Positions 22,637-33,826 of a DNA stretch of 64,000 nt are shown here, in pieces (the stretch's first letter is position 1; every line of letters begins with the position of its first letter). The stretch comes from Coprinellus micaceus (lineage: Eukaryota; Basidiomycota; Agaricomycetes; Agaricales; Psathyrellaceae). The stretch is from contig OX596337.1 of the NCBI GenBank assembly GCA_951394405.1, positions 3,968,001-4,032,000 on the forward strand, read 5' to 3'. The notes below the pieces were generated by a model. That model was not told the origin of the DNA. It saw only the letters and a program-made list of their open reading frames with translations, and ran no database searches. The position numbers were made by a program, and so were the translations under genes.

Positions 22637-23105
22637 ACCGCAAAAGCTATTATTTTTCCAGCACGGGAGCACACTCCGCTCGCCCCTGGTGGCAAGTCCC
22701 CATCTGTAACCTGAAGGAATGTTGCACTCGGCAAGCCGTTCAGTGAGGGTCCCTTCTGTGGTGTTCCTCCAACGGAGTCTCAGGAAGCATACAGAAGGCG
22801 CCCCGACGAAATCTACAAAAGTACAAGAAGAACCTGTAAATTAGTGCTGTACGTACATGATGCATATACCCATCTCGATAGTCTACCAATACCTCCCCAA
22901 CACCTCCAGCCCCTCTCCAAGGGACACCCCCAACCCCTACCCCCAAATCCACTCCCCTTGGCGCACGATTAGGGCGAGAGATCGACACCAACTGCGATTT
23001 TGCTGCGCTTCTCAATGTTTTCAATTGACACTAGACAACCACAGAGTTGGCCAATCCCGCAGTTTGACTGTATTGTCTGAACCGAACAACGATAACCAGC
23101 GACGA
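22637..23105. other. Convergent intergenic spacer
   Basis: Tail-to-tail spacer between the gene at 22031 and NDUFAF3. It contains a C-rich plus strand (about 22886-22960: CCCCAACACC/CCTCTCC-type runs) and no supported gene. Confidence 0.5.
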
Positions 23106-23831
23106 TTACTGCTGCTGCGTATGTTTTGAGTCGGTGTGTGCCGGCGGGACTGTGGACTGCGACCACGCCCGGGCGGATATGGGGAGGAGGGCGGCTGCGA
23201 CGCGTCGGCCTTCCTCGGCGAGGAGGTTGTAGGTCGCGCAGGCGTTTCTCTGGGGCATCGTAAGTGTGAAATGAAGCTGGGCAAGATGGTGGGGCTCACC
23301 GTGTCTAGAACGTCGAGCTGGATCCCTCGTTCGTTCAGGTACTTCCTAATGAATGGTGGAGGCTGCAGTATCCGCTTCCCTGTACCGAGCAACATGATCT
23401 CTGCAGACACAGAGGTCAGTCATGCCAAGCAGCAAGACCAAGGGGAACGCACCTGGTGTAGGAATAACAGTATCCAGCAGCGCGAAGTGGCCCTCATTCC
23501 ACTCCTTCCACGCCTCCTTTCCAACACCTTTCACCTCGGGGACGTTCCACAGAAACACCTTGCCTTCGAGGAACACACATGGTCCAGGAATCTTCAAGCC
23601 ATCGAGGAGATGGATCCCGTCTTCCGCGACTGACGTGACCTGCACCGGTGGAGGCGTGTCGTCCGCCAATAGGTTCGTGAATGACCTATCTAGGCGTCGG
23701 TTGGTTGAGTGGAAGCATCGTTTCAAGGTCGTAGACTGCCCGCTTAGCAGTGTTGGTGTTCGTCGAGAGCAGTTCAAGAGAGAAGGGAGCATCGTGGAAG
23801 TTGACGTCAAGGACGCGAATTGATTCCGCAT
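23106..23831 (-). CDS. NDUFAF3: Complex I assembly factor NDUFAF3 (Mth938/DUF498 family)
   Basis: Three exons on the minus strand: 23453-23831, 23300-23400 and 23106-23249, 207 aa. NDUFAF3 is a mitochondrial matrix factor needed to assemble the Q-module of complex I. An Arg/Ser-rich N-terminus with KRCFHSTNRRL looks like a presequence. The Mth938-like domain shows FTNLLADDTPPPVQVTSVAE, then MLLGTGKRILQPPPFIRKYL (exon 2) and the diagnostic RNACATYNLLAEEGRRVAAALLP (exon 3; human NACATFNFLCHEGR). Splice phases agree (1, 0). The start is at 23831, or an internal Met at 23792. It is the third distinct complex I-related gene within 22 kb. Confidence 0.92.
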
Positions 23832-24092
23832 CGTTCACGGAAAGGCTTCGATTTGATCGCATACGCTCAGTGAAGGTTTCAAGGTTTTATTCCATGCAGA
23901 GGTACGACAGGAAGATACTACTACTACGGCGGTGGTCGAGTACTAGGGGAGGAAAGAAGTCAGTAACTTGATTTTGATAAATGGGGAGGCAGGAGGATTC
24001 CGGATAGACGTGAATCCTCAAAGACGTAGTCTCAGTTGAGGGAGTCTGTCTTGCCATCGGTATCCGAGAGAAAATGCAAGGGCCACTCACGT

Positions 24093-24583
24093 TTATCGGT
24101 TCTTGAAGTAGTCGAGGAGAACGTTGAGACCCTCGGACTCAACACCGTAATCCTTGACGACGACACAGGTGCAGCCAACGACCTTGCGGGGGTTGCCCTC
24201 ACGGTCGAGCTTGCACAGACCAGCCCAGGTACCGAGGACCTTGGCGTCTCCAACCTTGATGAGGTTGATTTTGTGTTCAGCGCAGAGCGCCTCGATGAGC
24301 TTGATGTACTCGGCCTCAGTGCAGGTCTCGACGAGGACACAGAGATGGGCCTGGCGCTTATCGAGGGCCTTGGCGCACTCGCGGAGGCCACGGGCGAGAC
24401 CGTCGTGAACGAGAGCGTTCTTCAGGACTTGCTGATGATATAGATAAGATCTCCTGGTCCTCCTTGGGATATAGATCTGATACTCACTTGGAGAGCATCC
24501 TCCACGGACAACTTGCCCTTGGGCGCCTCGGTGGTCACCTCGACGGCGGCGTCGACTTGAATGTCATCTCCAGCGTCAGACAT
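24093..24583 (-). CDS. RPS12: 40S ribosomal protein eS12
   Basis: Two exons on the minus strand, 24488-24583 and 24093-24431 (56-nt GTGAGT...TCAG intron, phase 0), 144 aa. It is a component of the small-subunit beak region. Family motifs: [81 protein letters not shown] and LLDYFKNR at the end. The acidic N-terminal extension ([19 protein letters not shown]) is usual for fungal eS12. It is divergent from SKI8, sharing a 237-bp promoter region, and lies head-to-tail with NDUFAF3. Confidence 0.97.
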
Positions 24584-24820
24584 CCTGCTCACAGAATCAG
24601 TCCTGCATCCTCCTAGACGACGGCGAGCTCGACGCACTTGTGTGATTTTAAAGTCAAAAATTTGGGGGGTCTTCGTCCGCTTTCGTCGATGCAAGGATTA
24701 AGGTTCAATTTCGCCAGGGCTATAAAGACAGTTCGGGCTCCGCTCGGCAAAATCCGAACAGCGGCGAGCGTCACGCGGTCGTTGTCGGGCGCGTCAAACA
24801 CGACGAGCTCGATATCAACG
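24584..24820. promoter_or_regulatory. Divergent promoter of RPS12 and SKI8
   Basis: 237 bp between the eS12 start (minus) and the SKI8 start (plus). A CTCCTAGACGACGGCGAGCTC stretch near 24610 and a CT/GC-rich tract on the ribosomal side could be control sites; this is inference. No TATA box is clear. Confidence 0.4.
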
Positions 24821-26158
24821 ATGGTGAGCTCGCCCGCTCTCGACGCCGCATATATCCCAATCTAACGCCAGAGCGATAATACCCAAGAGTTTAGCCTTTC
24901 TCCACGCCCACGATTGCGCAGAACGTACATCATCTCATCATTGTTGAGTTCGACGACGATTCAAGGCTCATGCACCTTGTACAGCTCACTCGGAGGCCGT
25001 CTGGGGCGTCGCCTGGACAGCAGAGGACACGACGCTCTCGGTGTCGGCAGATGGATCCATCAGGCAGTGGCTATCGATCTCAGGCCAACCTCATCCCCCT
25101 AATGCCGACGCCCCGCCACCCCACACTCTTGCCCTAGTCTCCCTGTCTGTGTCGCCGGATGGAAAGCGCGCACTGTATAACAGCATTGAGGGCCTTACAA
25201 GCCTCATGGATCTCGAAACAAATCAGGTCGTCTCCAAGTTTGAGAGCTACGATCGTATTAGCGAGTCTTCAGAGCCATGTAAGTCATCGAAGCCGTCGAT
25301 GGTCTGTTCATACCGATAACGAACGCGCATATAGCCTGGTCCGTGTCTCTCAATCCCAAGGGCGACACATATGCGTCGACTGGCGGATCTGGGAGTGTGA
25401 CCATCCACTCTGCGCAAGCCGAGAACTTTGGCGAACGCCTCGCAGTTCTGAACTCGGGCCGAAACAAGTTTGGCATGGCCTGCGCACATGTGAGTACTGG
25501 CTCTTGTCACCATAAACCTTGCTCAGCTCACACGATCGCGTACAGAGCCCGGATGGTCGCAGAATAGCCATGTCTTCTGAAAACGGTCTAGTCTTTCTGT
25601 TCGACTTGGAAAGCAACTCACTGACCGCCACACTGACACCCCACGCCATGTCGGTGCGGTCGATTGCCTGGTCGCCTGACTCCACGGTACGTACTTGTAT
25701 CATCATGCAAGCCTTTACGTCGGCACGTTTTAATAACCTTTGGGTTCACAATTCCAGCTGCTTCTAAGCGCCTCCGAAGATAAGCGCCTCGTTTTGCATG
25801 ATGTTCGTTCTGGGTCCGGAAGTTCTGTGGCCTCGTTCGCGGGTCACAGTTCGTGGGTACTGAGCGCAGACATCTCTCCAGATGGTCGTCTGGGGTTGTC
25901 GGGGTCAGTCTCCTTTCCGTTTTCCCTTTTACCGTCTTACCGAGCTCACGCGACCTCCCATCCTGTAGTTCTGCGGACAAGACAATCAAGGTCTGGGATA
26001 TCGGCGCCAGAGCAGCGGTCTCCACGATCCAGGATACAGGTGAAGTCTGGAGCGTGTCCTGGCGGCCCAAGCCTCCAGCTGTGGGAACCGCCGGTGCCTT
26101 TGCAAGTGGGGGAGAAGACGGTGTCGTCAAATGGTGGCGAGGTGCAGGCGGAGCGTAG
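24821..26158 (+). CDS. SKI8: WD40-repeat protein Ski8/WDR61
   Basis: Seven exons: 24821-24823 (ATG alone), 24888-24924, 24985-25278, 25335-25489, 25546-25686, 25758-25903 and 25969-26158, 321 aa. Ski8 is the WD40 subunit of the Ski complex that feeds RNA to the cytoplasmic exosome; it also serves in Paf1-type and meiotic roles in some species. WD40 blades are seen as HSEAVWGVAWTAEDTTLSVS, LSVSPDGKRALYNS, WSVSLNPKGDTYASTGGSG, YSPDGRR-type MSSENGLVFLFDL, LLLSASEDKRLVLHDVRSG, FAGHSSWVLSADISPDGR, SADKTIKVWD and GEVWSVSW. The GGEDGVVKWWR end is typical. The first two introns are the least certain: the start-codon exon and the AAG acceptor at 24887 were chosen to keep phase. It is divergent from RPS12. 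Confidence 0.88.
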
Positions 26159-27392
26159 TGAGGTTTTGAGTTCGCTTCCTTCTATACGTGGACTCGATGT
26201 ACGGCTTGAATTCATTTCGCATTTTCTCTCTCGGGCGCTGATCGTTGCCTCCTTTACCCCGCAAGCCCTTGGCCCCGCTGGCGCCTTTGACAAAGTTCAT
26301 TCTGTTCAGCGTTTCAACGCGGAGTTACTCACGTGGAGGGCTTCCTCCTCCCGCGACGCTCGCTGGTTTCATCGCCCGGTACACCCGTCCATTCATTGTT
26401 TTTCCAGCGCTCATCGATAAACCTCGAGTGGACATCACCGTGCTTCCTTTGGCAGAATGTGAAAATGGGTTTGTGGCTTTCATTTGCCTGCGGAGATGAC
26501 TACCCTTCGAGAAAGGTCGGTGTATGTAGACGGATATTGTCAGTGAAGTGAATTGAATATGTCAAGGATGATCTTCAAGCTTCAGAACCAACTGCTTCTG
26601 GGGTTCTGTGCGGTAGATTCGGGGGGTTCGAAAACCAGGTAACATTAATAGCGCTTCGCGACAGATACATACATTCGTCCTCTAGGAACTAACGAGACCC
26701 TCCTCCAGATATCACAGAAAATTCCACACAATAGATACCTATCTTTGTTCACCACTCTACACCACAACGACTCCAGGTCGTCCCGTCCCAGCCGAAAATG
26801 AAATACCTGCGAGACGGCGAGCTGGGTGACGAGGGTGTGATAGAGCCGCTTTCTGCATCTCCTGTTACCAAAAGTGGTTCGAGGGAACGACCAGGTGCTC
26901 TCCTGGTCATCAGAGCCACCAGAACGACAGCCCAAATCGAGTGGTGTGGGTGAGGGAAGTGGAGGGATATTAAGCAGGGGCGAGCGCGAGGTGAAGGGTT
27001 ATCCGATGGCGAGGTAACGGGGGGACGGGGATCGAGCACGAGAAGGCCCAGCCGAAGGCGAGGTCAGACGGGGCCGGGGAAATGAAGATGTGGTGAGGGC
27101 GATAATTGGGAGACGGAATGTGCCATGAATAATGGCGATGGGGGGATGACCCAGCTCGAATTAATTTCGGAGCTGAATCTGGCGTATACAACGATTGGCG
27201 GAAGAAAATGAGGGAGTCCTGTGGCCTATACCCGGTTAAAATGCACAACCGGGGAGTGGAAGTCGATTGTGGGGTTCACGTCTAGTCAATGGTGCCTGTA
27301 GTAAACAGATAACTGCCGTTCTAGCTGGGCAGTCGACGGTCAAGGCGGTGAACCGGGCAGTTTGGGAAGGAGAGGACGTCATAAACAAAGGA
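26159..27392. other. Intergenic, no supported gene
   Basis: Tail-to-tail spacer of 1.2 kb between SKI8 and the WW-domain gene. Open frames on both strands are under 100 codons and carry no motif. Low-complexity Pro/Ser-rich translation at 26749-27039 (minus) looks like untranslated pyrimidine-rich sequence. Confidence 0.5.
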
Positions 27393-28343
27393 TCAAAGCT
27401 GGAGGTCTTCCATGAGGGCTTCGAGGCTTCCATTCAGCCTGGAGCCTATCGACTCCAGAGGCATCACAACACCAAGCAGCCAGCCAAGGGCAGGGATATT
27501 GTGGATTGCTACGCGGCTCGTGAGCGATCGGTAACAATGCATCACATCGACAGAAAGCGCACCTTTTAAACCCGTGTAGAGTCCGATTATCTGGTCTATT
27601 TGCTGCTCTGTGAAGGGGAACACTTCCCCGTTGCTCAGGCGCGTTTTGGCTGCGGCGAAAGCAGGGAGGTCAGAGACTTGGAAGTGCTCACGCGACAGTA
27701 AGAAGACGTACCCTGCGTGACCGCAGCAACGAACTCTTCCTCTGTGCCGGGGGGAAGGTGGGGGAAGTGGGATGGGTATTCCGCGACGTATGCCCAAAAG
27801 TGTTGTCGGTGCTTAACCGCCAGCCTGCCTGGAGTAAACTTTGAGTGGGTCTCAATACAAAGTCCGGCACCAATTAGATATGTACCTTCGCGTTCTCTCC
27901 ACTCATACGCCTGCCCTGCCTGCCTGGAGAACATGCCTAGAACGGCCGTTGACTCGCTCACATCTGATATAGCTAGCTCCCAGTCGGGGGGAAGGCGAGG
28001 GTAATTTTGATCGTCGGAGATGGTCTCGAGATGGTCGTCCCGGGCATCCATGACATATTGCAACATTTCTGGCTGTCGGATATCCTCCGGAGTCGTGAGG
28101 CGAAGATGGTGATTGCGATAATAGACGTCTCCGTTGGGATGGAAGTAACGATTCCAGCCTGGGGGCATGGGAAGGCTTCCGACGCAGGGAGGGTTAGCGC
28201 TTGTAAGACGGGGCGGAAGACTGGACACACCTTTCCGATTCCTCTTCCGGAGAGTCCGAGGCGCGTCGATGGTACTGAACCGTTTCGATGAAGTCGAGCC
28301 TGTCACCTGGACGCTCGTCGGTCGTCTGAGGAGTTGATGCCAT
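27393..28343 (-). CDS. WW-domain-containing protein
   Basis: Five exons on the minus strand: 28231-28343, 27886-28175, 27712-27828, 27563-27649 and 27393-27508, about 240 aa. Residues ~40-70 form a WW-like module, LPMPPGWNRYFHPNGDVYYRNH, with the first Trp, the aromatic pair and Asn-His in place; the usual second Trp-x-x-Pro is replaced by LTTPEDI, so ligand binding may be altered. A second PPxW element (LPPDWELAISD) follows near residue 105. The C-terminus (PALGWLLGVVMPL) is hydrophobic and may be membrane-associated. Introns at 27829-27885 (57 nt) and 27509-27562 (54 nt) are multiples of three without stops, so retained-intron isoforms would stay in frame. Function unknown. Confidence 0.65.
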
Positions 28344-29796
28344 AGGTGTAAGGGAGGAGGAAGAAACTGTGGTCGAATTCGAAGACGAGGGGCATGCCTT
28401 TAATAAAAAACCAGAGACGCAGGATCACTAGTATGAAAGTCAGTCAGGCGGTAATAGCCATGAGAGAGTTATCCGAGATAATGAAGCAAACGTGGTGAGG
28501 ATCGTGGAGGTCGGGATGGAGAAGCACAGGGACGCAGGAAATGTCATTTGAGGATGAACTCCCGGAGACTGCCTACCAAAAATAAGGTTGGGGCGATCTC
28601 CGGACAAAGTTTGGAACGTTTTGAACCTGAAATCCATGGATATTGGCTGTTGGAAAGGAAGATTCTGAGGGTACGGCAATTAGCGAGCCAGAGCCACGGC
28701 AGACGCCGAATACCCGAGCGCCAGGGTGCAACATACCCATTTCGTCGCGCGGGGTGAAGGCACGACATCATTTTCTGCACCCTGCCTCGCTCGCCTGGCC
28801 CCTAGTCGTGACGAGCATGCTCCGCCCCTAGTTCGTCGAGGCACCTTCGCAGATCACGAGCGATGTCTAGAAGGGACATATTACTTCCTCAGACGCAGTA
28901 AATGATATACCAATCGATATAGCTCCCCGCGTCACTTTGCGCTTGAGGATCCAAGGGCTGCACTCGGCGTGTGATGTCCGCGGTGAAAAGGTCCACCCGA
29001 AACGAAGGTTGAAACAAAGAGCTGGCGATGGCCGGTCCTGGAATCTGGCGGCGTATATGGCAAAGGAAGACATCCAGGTGTTGAGGATCAAGTCTTGAAA
29101 GGGCCGACAACGCGCCCGACGGCGTCCTGTTCCAACGGAAATCCATGCGCTGCTCCGGGCCCCGCTGGTTGGAAACCGCAAAATGCCTATCTGCTAGAGA
29201 TCAGTCAGTCGATCGTATCCCATCCGGGGGCTGGTTGTCGATAACAGTGATATTTGAGGGTGATCTAATGTCGTGCTCTGGAAAAAGCCGACCCGTATAA
29301 TCGTTCTGCTCCCTTGACCTCTCACCTGGTCTTCTTCATCGCCCGACGGAGATACGACTGGGATCTTCCGGACTGATATCACGGCTCATACAACCTAAAG
29401 CCGACCTAAAAGAGGGTTAAATTTGACCTGAACGTCAATCTTGCGAAAGTGTAGTCGAATCTGAAGCTTAGAAATGCCTACCAAATCCGACGAGGTGCAC
29501 CCATCGCGCATCATACCCCACCCCCAGGCCCGAATGATGACTGCGAAAAGCAACCGCCATGAGGCGAGGTGGATTGCATCAATGAAGCCACAGAAGAGAG
29601 ACCAACGGAGAATTGATTGCAAGACAAGTGAAGCAAAGGCGAAGTTGATGGTGTACAAATGCCAAGAATAAACGTGGGGTCAGAGCAATTAGATAAATGG
29701 ATCTGAACATATCAGGGTGGTCAGGTGGGGATGCAAGAGAGTAAGTAGTTGGCAACTTACAGGGTCAAGGCACAACAGCTCGGTCAGTTAGTAGTA
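28344..29796 (-). other. Spacer with possible decayed or unresolved minus-strand gene
   Basis: Several minus-strand frames look partly coding but I could not join them. 29395-29658 has a strongly hydrophobic stretch (FASLVLQSILRWSLFCGF, then LLFAVIIRAWGWGMM). Near 29390-29340 a frame reads ALGCMSRDISPEDPSRISVG. 28889-29146 reads RWNRTPSGALSALSRLDPQ and ends in a stop. These may be exons of one membrane protein, intact or broken. No family could be assigned. Confidence 0.3.
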
Positions 29797-32700
29797 TTAA
29801 AGGGACGTCAGACTGTTCGTTTCATCTTCAATCTCTCCTTCAGCGTCTTCATCATCATCTTCACCCCCAATCGCATCAAGGTCTTTGGTGGTCTCAAACG
29901 GAGGGAGCGCAGCGTGTGTTGTCGTTCCATCGGCCTCTCTGTCGTCTTCGTCCTCTCCTTCAGCATCCAGGTCCTCATCACCATCCGCATCCTCATCTGG
30001 CCCATGATCAGGATCCACTTCGGCGTCAGCGTCGAGCTCAGAATCGTGTTCGGCATCCACATTGCTTGGGGTTCCATGGGGATCCCCGTTCGCTGAGCTG
30101 ACGCCTTGTTCCTTGCGGGAGTGGGCTGATTCGTCCGCTGGTGGCTCGAATGCTTTCGCATGTGAGACGGCGGGGGTCGTGATGACGGAGGGTAGGACCT
30201 GCGTAGGACGAGTAGACATGGCCTCTCCAGGGTCAGCCATCACTACGTCTCCAACCACACGTGAAGGTGGTGATTTTGGTGCTACCGCTGCATGCGCGTA
30301 CGGGCTCTTTGCAGCTGCATCTCCACCCTCAGGTCCCCTACGAACTTCAATCGCCACCTCGGAGCCTTCAGGTTTGGATTGAGTCGTGATTTCTCGCGCG
30401 CGCTGACTTTCCATCCGTTTCTCGAGCTCAAATTGCGCCAAGGCTTCGTCTAACGGGGAGACGGCCGGCCTTGAGCGTACCTCAACATCGAGATGTTCGG
30501 TGGGTGGGGCGACTATTCGAGGTCCAGGAGTCGCAGTAGCCCGTGTTCCGCCTCTCCCAGACTTCCTCCCGAGGGCAACAGGTTCTCGCGCACTGTTCGC
30601 AGCTTGAGCGCCCCTTCTCCGACCGGTAGCTGATGTCGATGTCGCAGATACCGAGGCCGTTAAAGACACAGGGGTTCGATCAGAAGGTGGCATACGTTTC
30701 CTTCCACCGAGACTGGCAGAAGGCCCACCCTCCTCCTTCACCTCCACAGGGGCGGGCTGAGCACCGAAGGCCGCTGCCTGTTGATCTGATTTCCGTGGCC
30801 TGCCCCGTTTGCGCCGTTCTGGAGGATTTGCAGGCATAATTGGGGCCGTCGATCTTCCTTCAGGACTGCCTTCGTCACCTTCCCTATTGTCCACGGCAAC
30901 AATCTCCGATTCACGATCACTCCCAGGCACGGCTCTCGACTTGGCGGAAATGGGCTCTCCCCCGTCATAGTCCATATCCCTCCCTTTGCCCTTCCCACCT
31001 CGTCCCCTCCCTCGCCCCCGGCCTCTACCTCTCCCAGCACCCCTTCCCCGCCCGCCCTTCTTCCTATTTGACGTCGAGGCCTCTTCGTTCTGTCCGTCAC
31101 CATCTACCTCGGCACCATCCATCCTGCGCCCAACCTCGGCTCTCGCGTTTGAGGTCTGTGCATGTGACACCCTACCGTCAGACAACGCAGCAGCGACCTG
31201 GGCCTGATCAGCTAATACATCCAGCGCACTGGGCACTCTCGTCTCCTTCGTAAGCTTCGGGGCAGATCGTCTCCCACTAGTCTCACCAGCCTGTCGAGAT
31301 GAGCTAGGTACACCGACGCTCGCGCCACCTGCATTCGTCCGCCGACGCTTTGGAGGGGGAATTGGGCTCTCAGGCTCCTCGATCTCTGAAGCTCCTCTCC
31401 TCCTCCCTGCTGCGATCCTCTGGTCGCCCTCGCGTGCGTCACCTTCCGAAGGAGTCCCGTCTGACATCATATTTCTCGCAGCCCTCAATAATGAATCGAG
31501 CGGGGTCTGCATTCCCTGCTGCGACTGTCCCCTTCCCTCCTTGCGGTGAGGCGTTTGCGGACCTGCAATATTTTTCCCATTTGCCAAAGCCGCGTGTGAG
31601 GGACGAGGCGTTTCCTCTGCGCCAGGGTGACGCGGACGCAGTCGGTCGGTAGTGGAAGCCGTCGACCTAGAGCCAGCAACAGGGCCTGGGTTTGAATGGC
31701 CAGGGGTCTGCATGTAGATGAAAGTCGTGGGTGGGCCTGACGACTTCTGCTGACCTACAGCTCCCAGTTGAGACTGGGGTTCCGTTCGTTTTGGCGTGCT
31801 CGGTGCGTCATCTCGAGTCGTGCCAACAGGAGCAACATTTCGGTAGTATTGCCCCCCACCTCCCCCAGCCCGTAGACGCTCGAGCCTCTCCCGCTCCAAT
31901 CGTTCTGCCTCTTTGGCTGCACGACTTGCATCTCGGTCTTTCGAATGGCTCGCCTTTTCTTTCTCGACTTGGTGCACGAAACCAGCAAGAGCAGATGCCC
32001 GCTCTCGACCAATCTTCCGTGCAGCGAGGAGGAGATGTTCCGTTCGCGCATCAGATGATAGAGTCTGCGAAGACGGTTTTCGTCGTTTCTCCTTCGCGAT
32101 TTTGTTGGCCCCCGATGCTGAGGGTTGGGGCGTCGAGGAGGAAGATGGTTGAGAAGACGAGGAGGCGTTCTGCTGGGTATTGACTCTTGTTGACACATAT
32201 GATAGATAGGGGTTCGTGCTCCGGCTTGGTTGCGAACTTGAGGTTGACGATTGACCTGGCTTCGTGGGTAACATCGAGTAGGTGTAGCCATATGAATAGC
32301 GAAACAATTCTGAGGCGGCAGTAGAAGTAGATGTTGAAGTAGGGGCATTTGACGGCGGATTGGCTCTTGAGGTCGATGTGGAAGTGGCAGATTCCGTGAA
32401 AATAGTTCTGGGCAATGTAGGTTGAGCACTCGGTTGGACGGCGAGTGGTGTCTTTTCCCGGTCTTCACTATCCCGACTGCGCTTCTTGCCTTTGCCTAGG
32501 AAACTCAGCAAAAGAACGGATATTATGAGAGAGTTCTCACCATTGGAAGAACTGACTAGGGGTAGCATGAGAAGAACGGGCTTCAATTTATTGATCTCTG
32601 CTTCCAAGGCTACGTTTCGGTTGTGCGTTTCTTGTAACTGGCAAAAGTCCATCAGCCCCAGAGAGGTGAACATGGTAGATAAGACCCACCTTATCCTTGA

Positions 32701-33325
32701 GTATTCGATTGTCACATTCCAGAGTCGAGCATTTCCTCTCCAGTTCCTAGCGGTAATAACATGAGCACGTCTTGGGAAGATTGCCTTGTGTGTGCTCACC
32801 TCACTCGCGGTCCCACCAAACCCCGGTCGGTTCCTCTGCGCAATCAACGCCTCTGCCATGCGTTCCCATCCATACCTCTCCACCGCCCAACGTTCTTGTT
32901 CCCGTTCCAACTCTTGAGCGACGCGTTCTCGTTGGAACTGTAGATTGGCGATCACCTCCGCCTGTGCGGTGAGTTGGGCTGACGAAATGAAGGGTGTCCG
33001 AGTTAATGCAAGAACCTAAACGATTACATGAGGTCGGCATACAGTGAATGAATGGGTCCACTAACCATATCCAGCAACTCTTCCTCTTGAGAACCGACGA
33101 TGACCCCCTCGTTCTTCTTCATTCCATCGGTTGACAACCCCATCTCGACAAGCCGTTTCCTGAAACCGTCTACAACTTCTTCCGTGATGGGTTCTGGTGA
33201 GGTCGCTCGTTCAACTTCTTGCTTTGGAGTTGACTGTTCTGTATCTATGTGCAATACTTAGGCGCCGTGCCTCCTGTGACACACAGCAACTCACCATGGC
33301 CGAGAGGTGCAGGCGAAGGCGACAT
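29797..33325 (-). CDS. Large nuclear-type protein with coiled coil, RGG repeats and AT-hook
   Basis: Six exons on the minus strand: 33295-33325, 33066-33244, 32800-33015, 32690-32746, 32541-32637 and 29797-32495, 1092 aa; all introns GT-AG and in phase. The N-terminal ~200 residues are charged and helical (QFQRERVAQELEREQERW, then ELERKCSTLECDNRILKDK and LEAEINKLK), predicting a coiled coil. A long disordered Ser/Pro/Thr region follows, then a GRG/RGR tract (GRGRGAGRGRGRGRGRGRGG) typical of RNA or DNA binding. Next comes an AT-hook core (RRKRGRPRK). The final ~70 residues are Asp/Glu-rich (acidic tail). This layout suggests a chromatin-associated protein. No enzymatic domain is visible, and the family is not recognised. 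Confidence 0.8.
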
Positions 33326-33826
33326 CGTGTGGATGATATCCGAGAGTGCTATAGAAGCAGCGACGCTCCCAGAGTCGCTACCTGGCATTCGATCCAGTTA
33401 TCAAGAACGAGAGAGGAATATCTGGGGTCGCCGCTTGAGATCTTGTTGCCTCTCCGGGGAATTAATATGGGTATTGCCGCAACCAGATCAATTCTTGCAC
33501 ATTCCAGCTCGGTGTCGGCGCTCCTCAAGTCGAATAGTCCCCAATTCCAGTGGCTTGGGGGTGAGGAATGGGTCGTGTTGGGAGATGGCAGGGTACGGAA
33601 GGTGTTGCGGAGACGCAGCGCGACAGCAGTGGTTGGCAAACGTCGGGTCGACAAATATACCACAATAAGGGGCGCGTAGGACATCACGTGGTGATATTAG
33701 GGGCTTCTTCTTGGGCGCTAAAGGCCTAGTGTGGCGGGCCAAATTTATTTCGGGCCAGCGCGTGGTGCACAACAAAATCTTGTAGGTGGAGCAACCCCGG
33801 GGACAACTTAGAGGAGCAGGGGAAAC
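33326..33826. other. Intergenic, no supported gene
   Basis: 500 bp between the AT-hook protein start and the 3' end of the F-box-like gene (both minus strand). Overlapping frames at 33197-33687 on both strands have no motif. The sequence contains a CACGTG E-box-type palindrome near 33689, within ACATCACGTGGTGAT, an interrupted inverted repeat that could be a binding site upstream of the gene at 33325. Confidence 0.45.

Noticed and set aside
27677..27711. 35-nt intron in the WW gene
   Set aside because: A 62-nt intron using the CGCCGCAG acceptor keeps phase and has a normal length and pyrimidine tract, so it was preferred.
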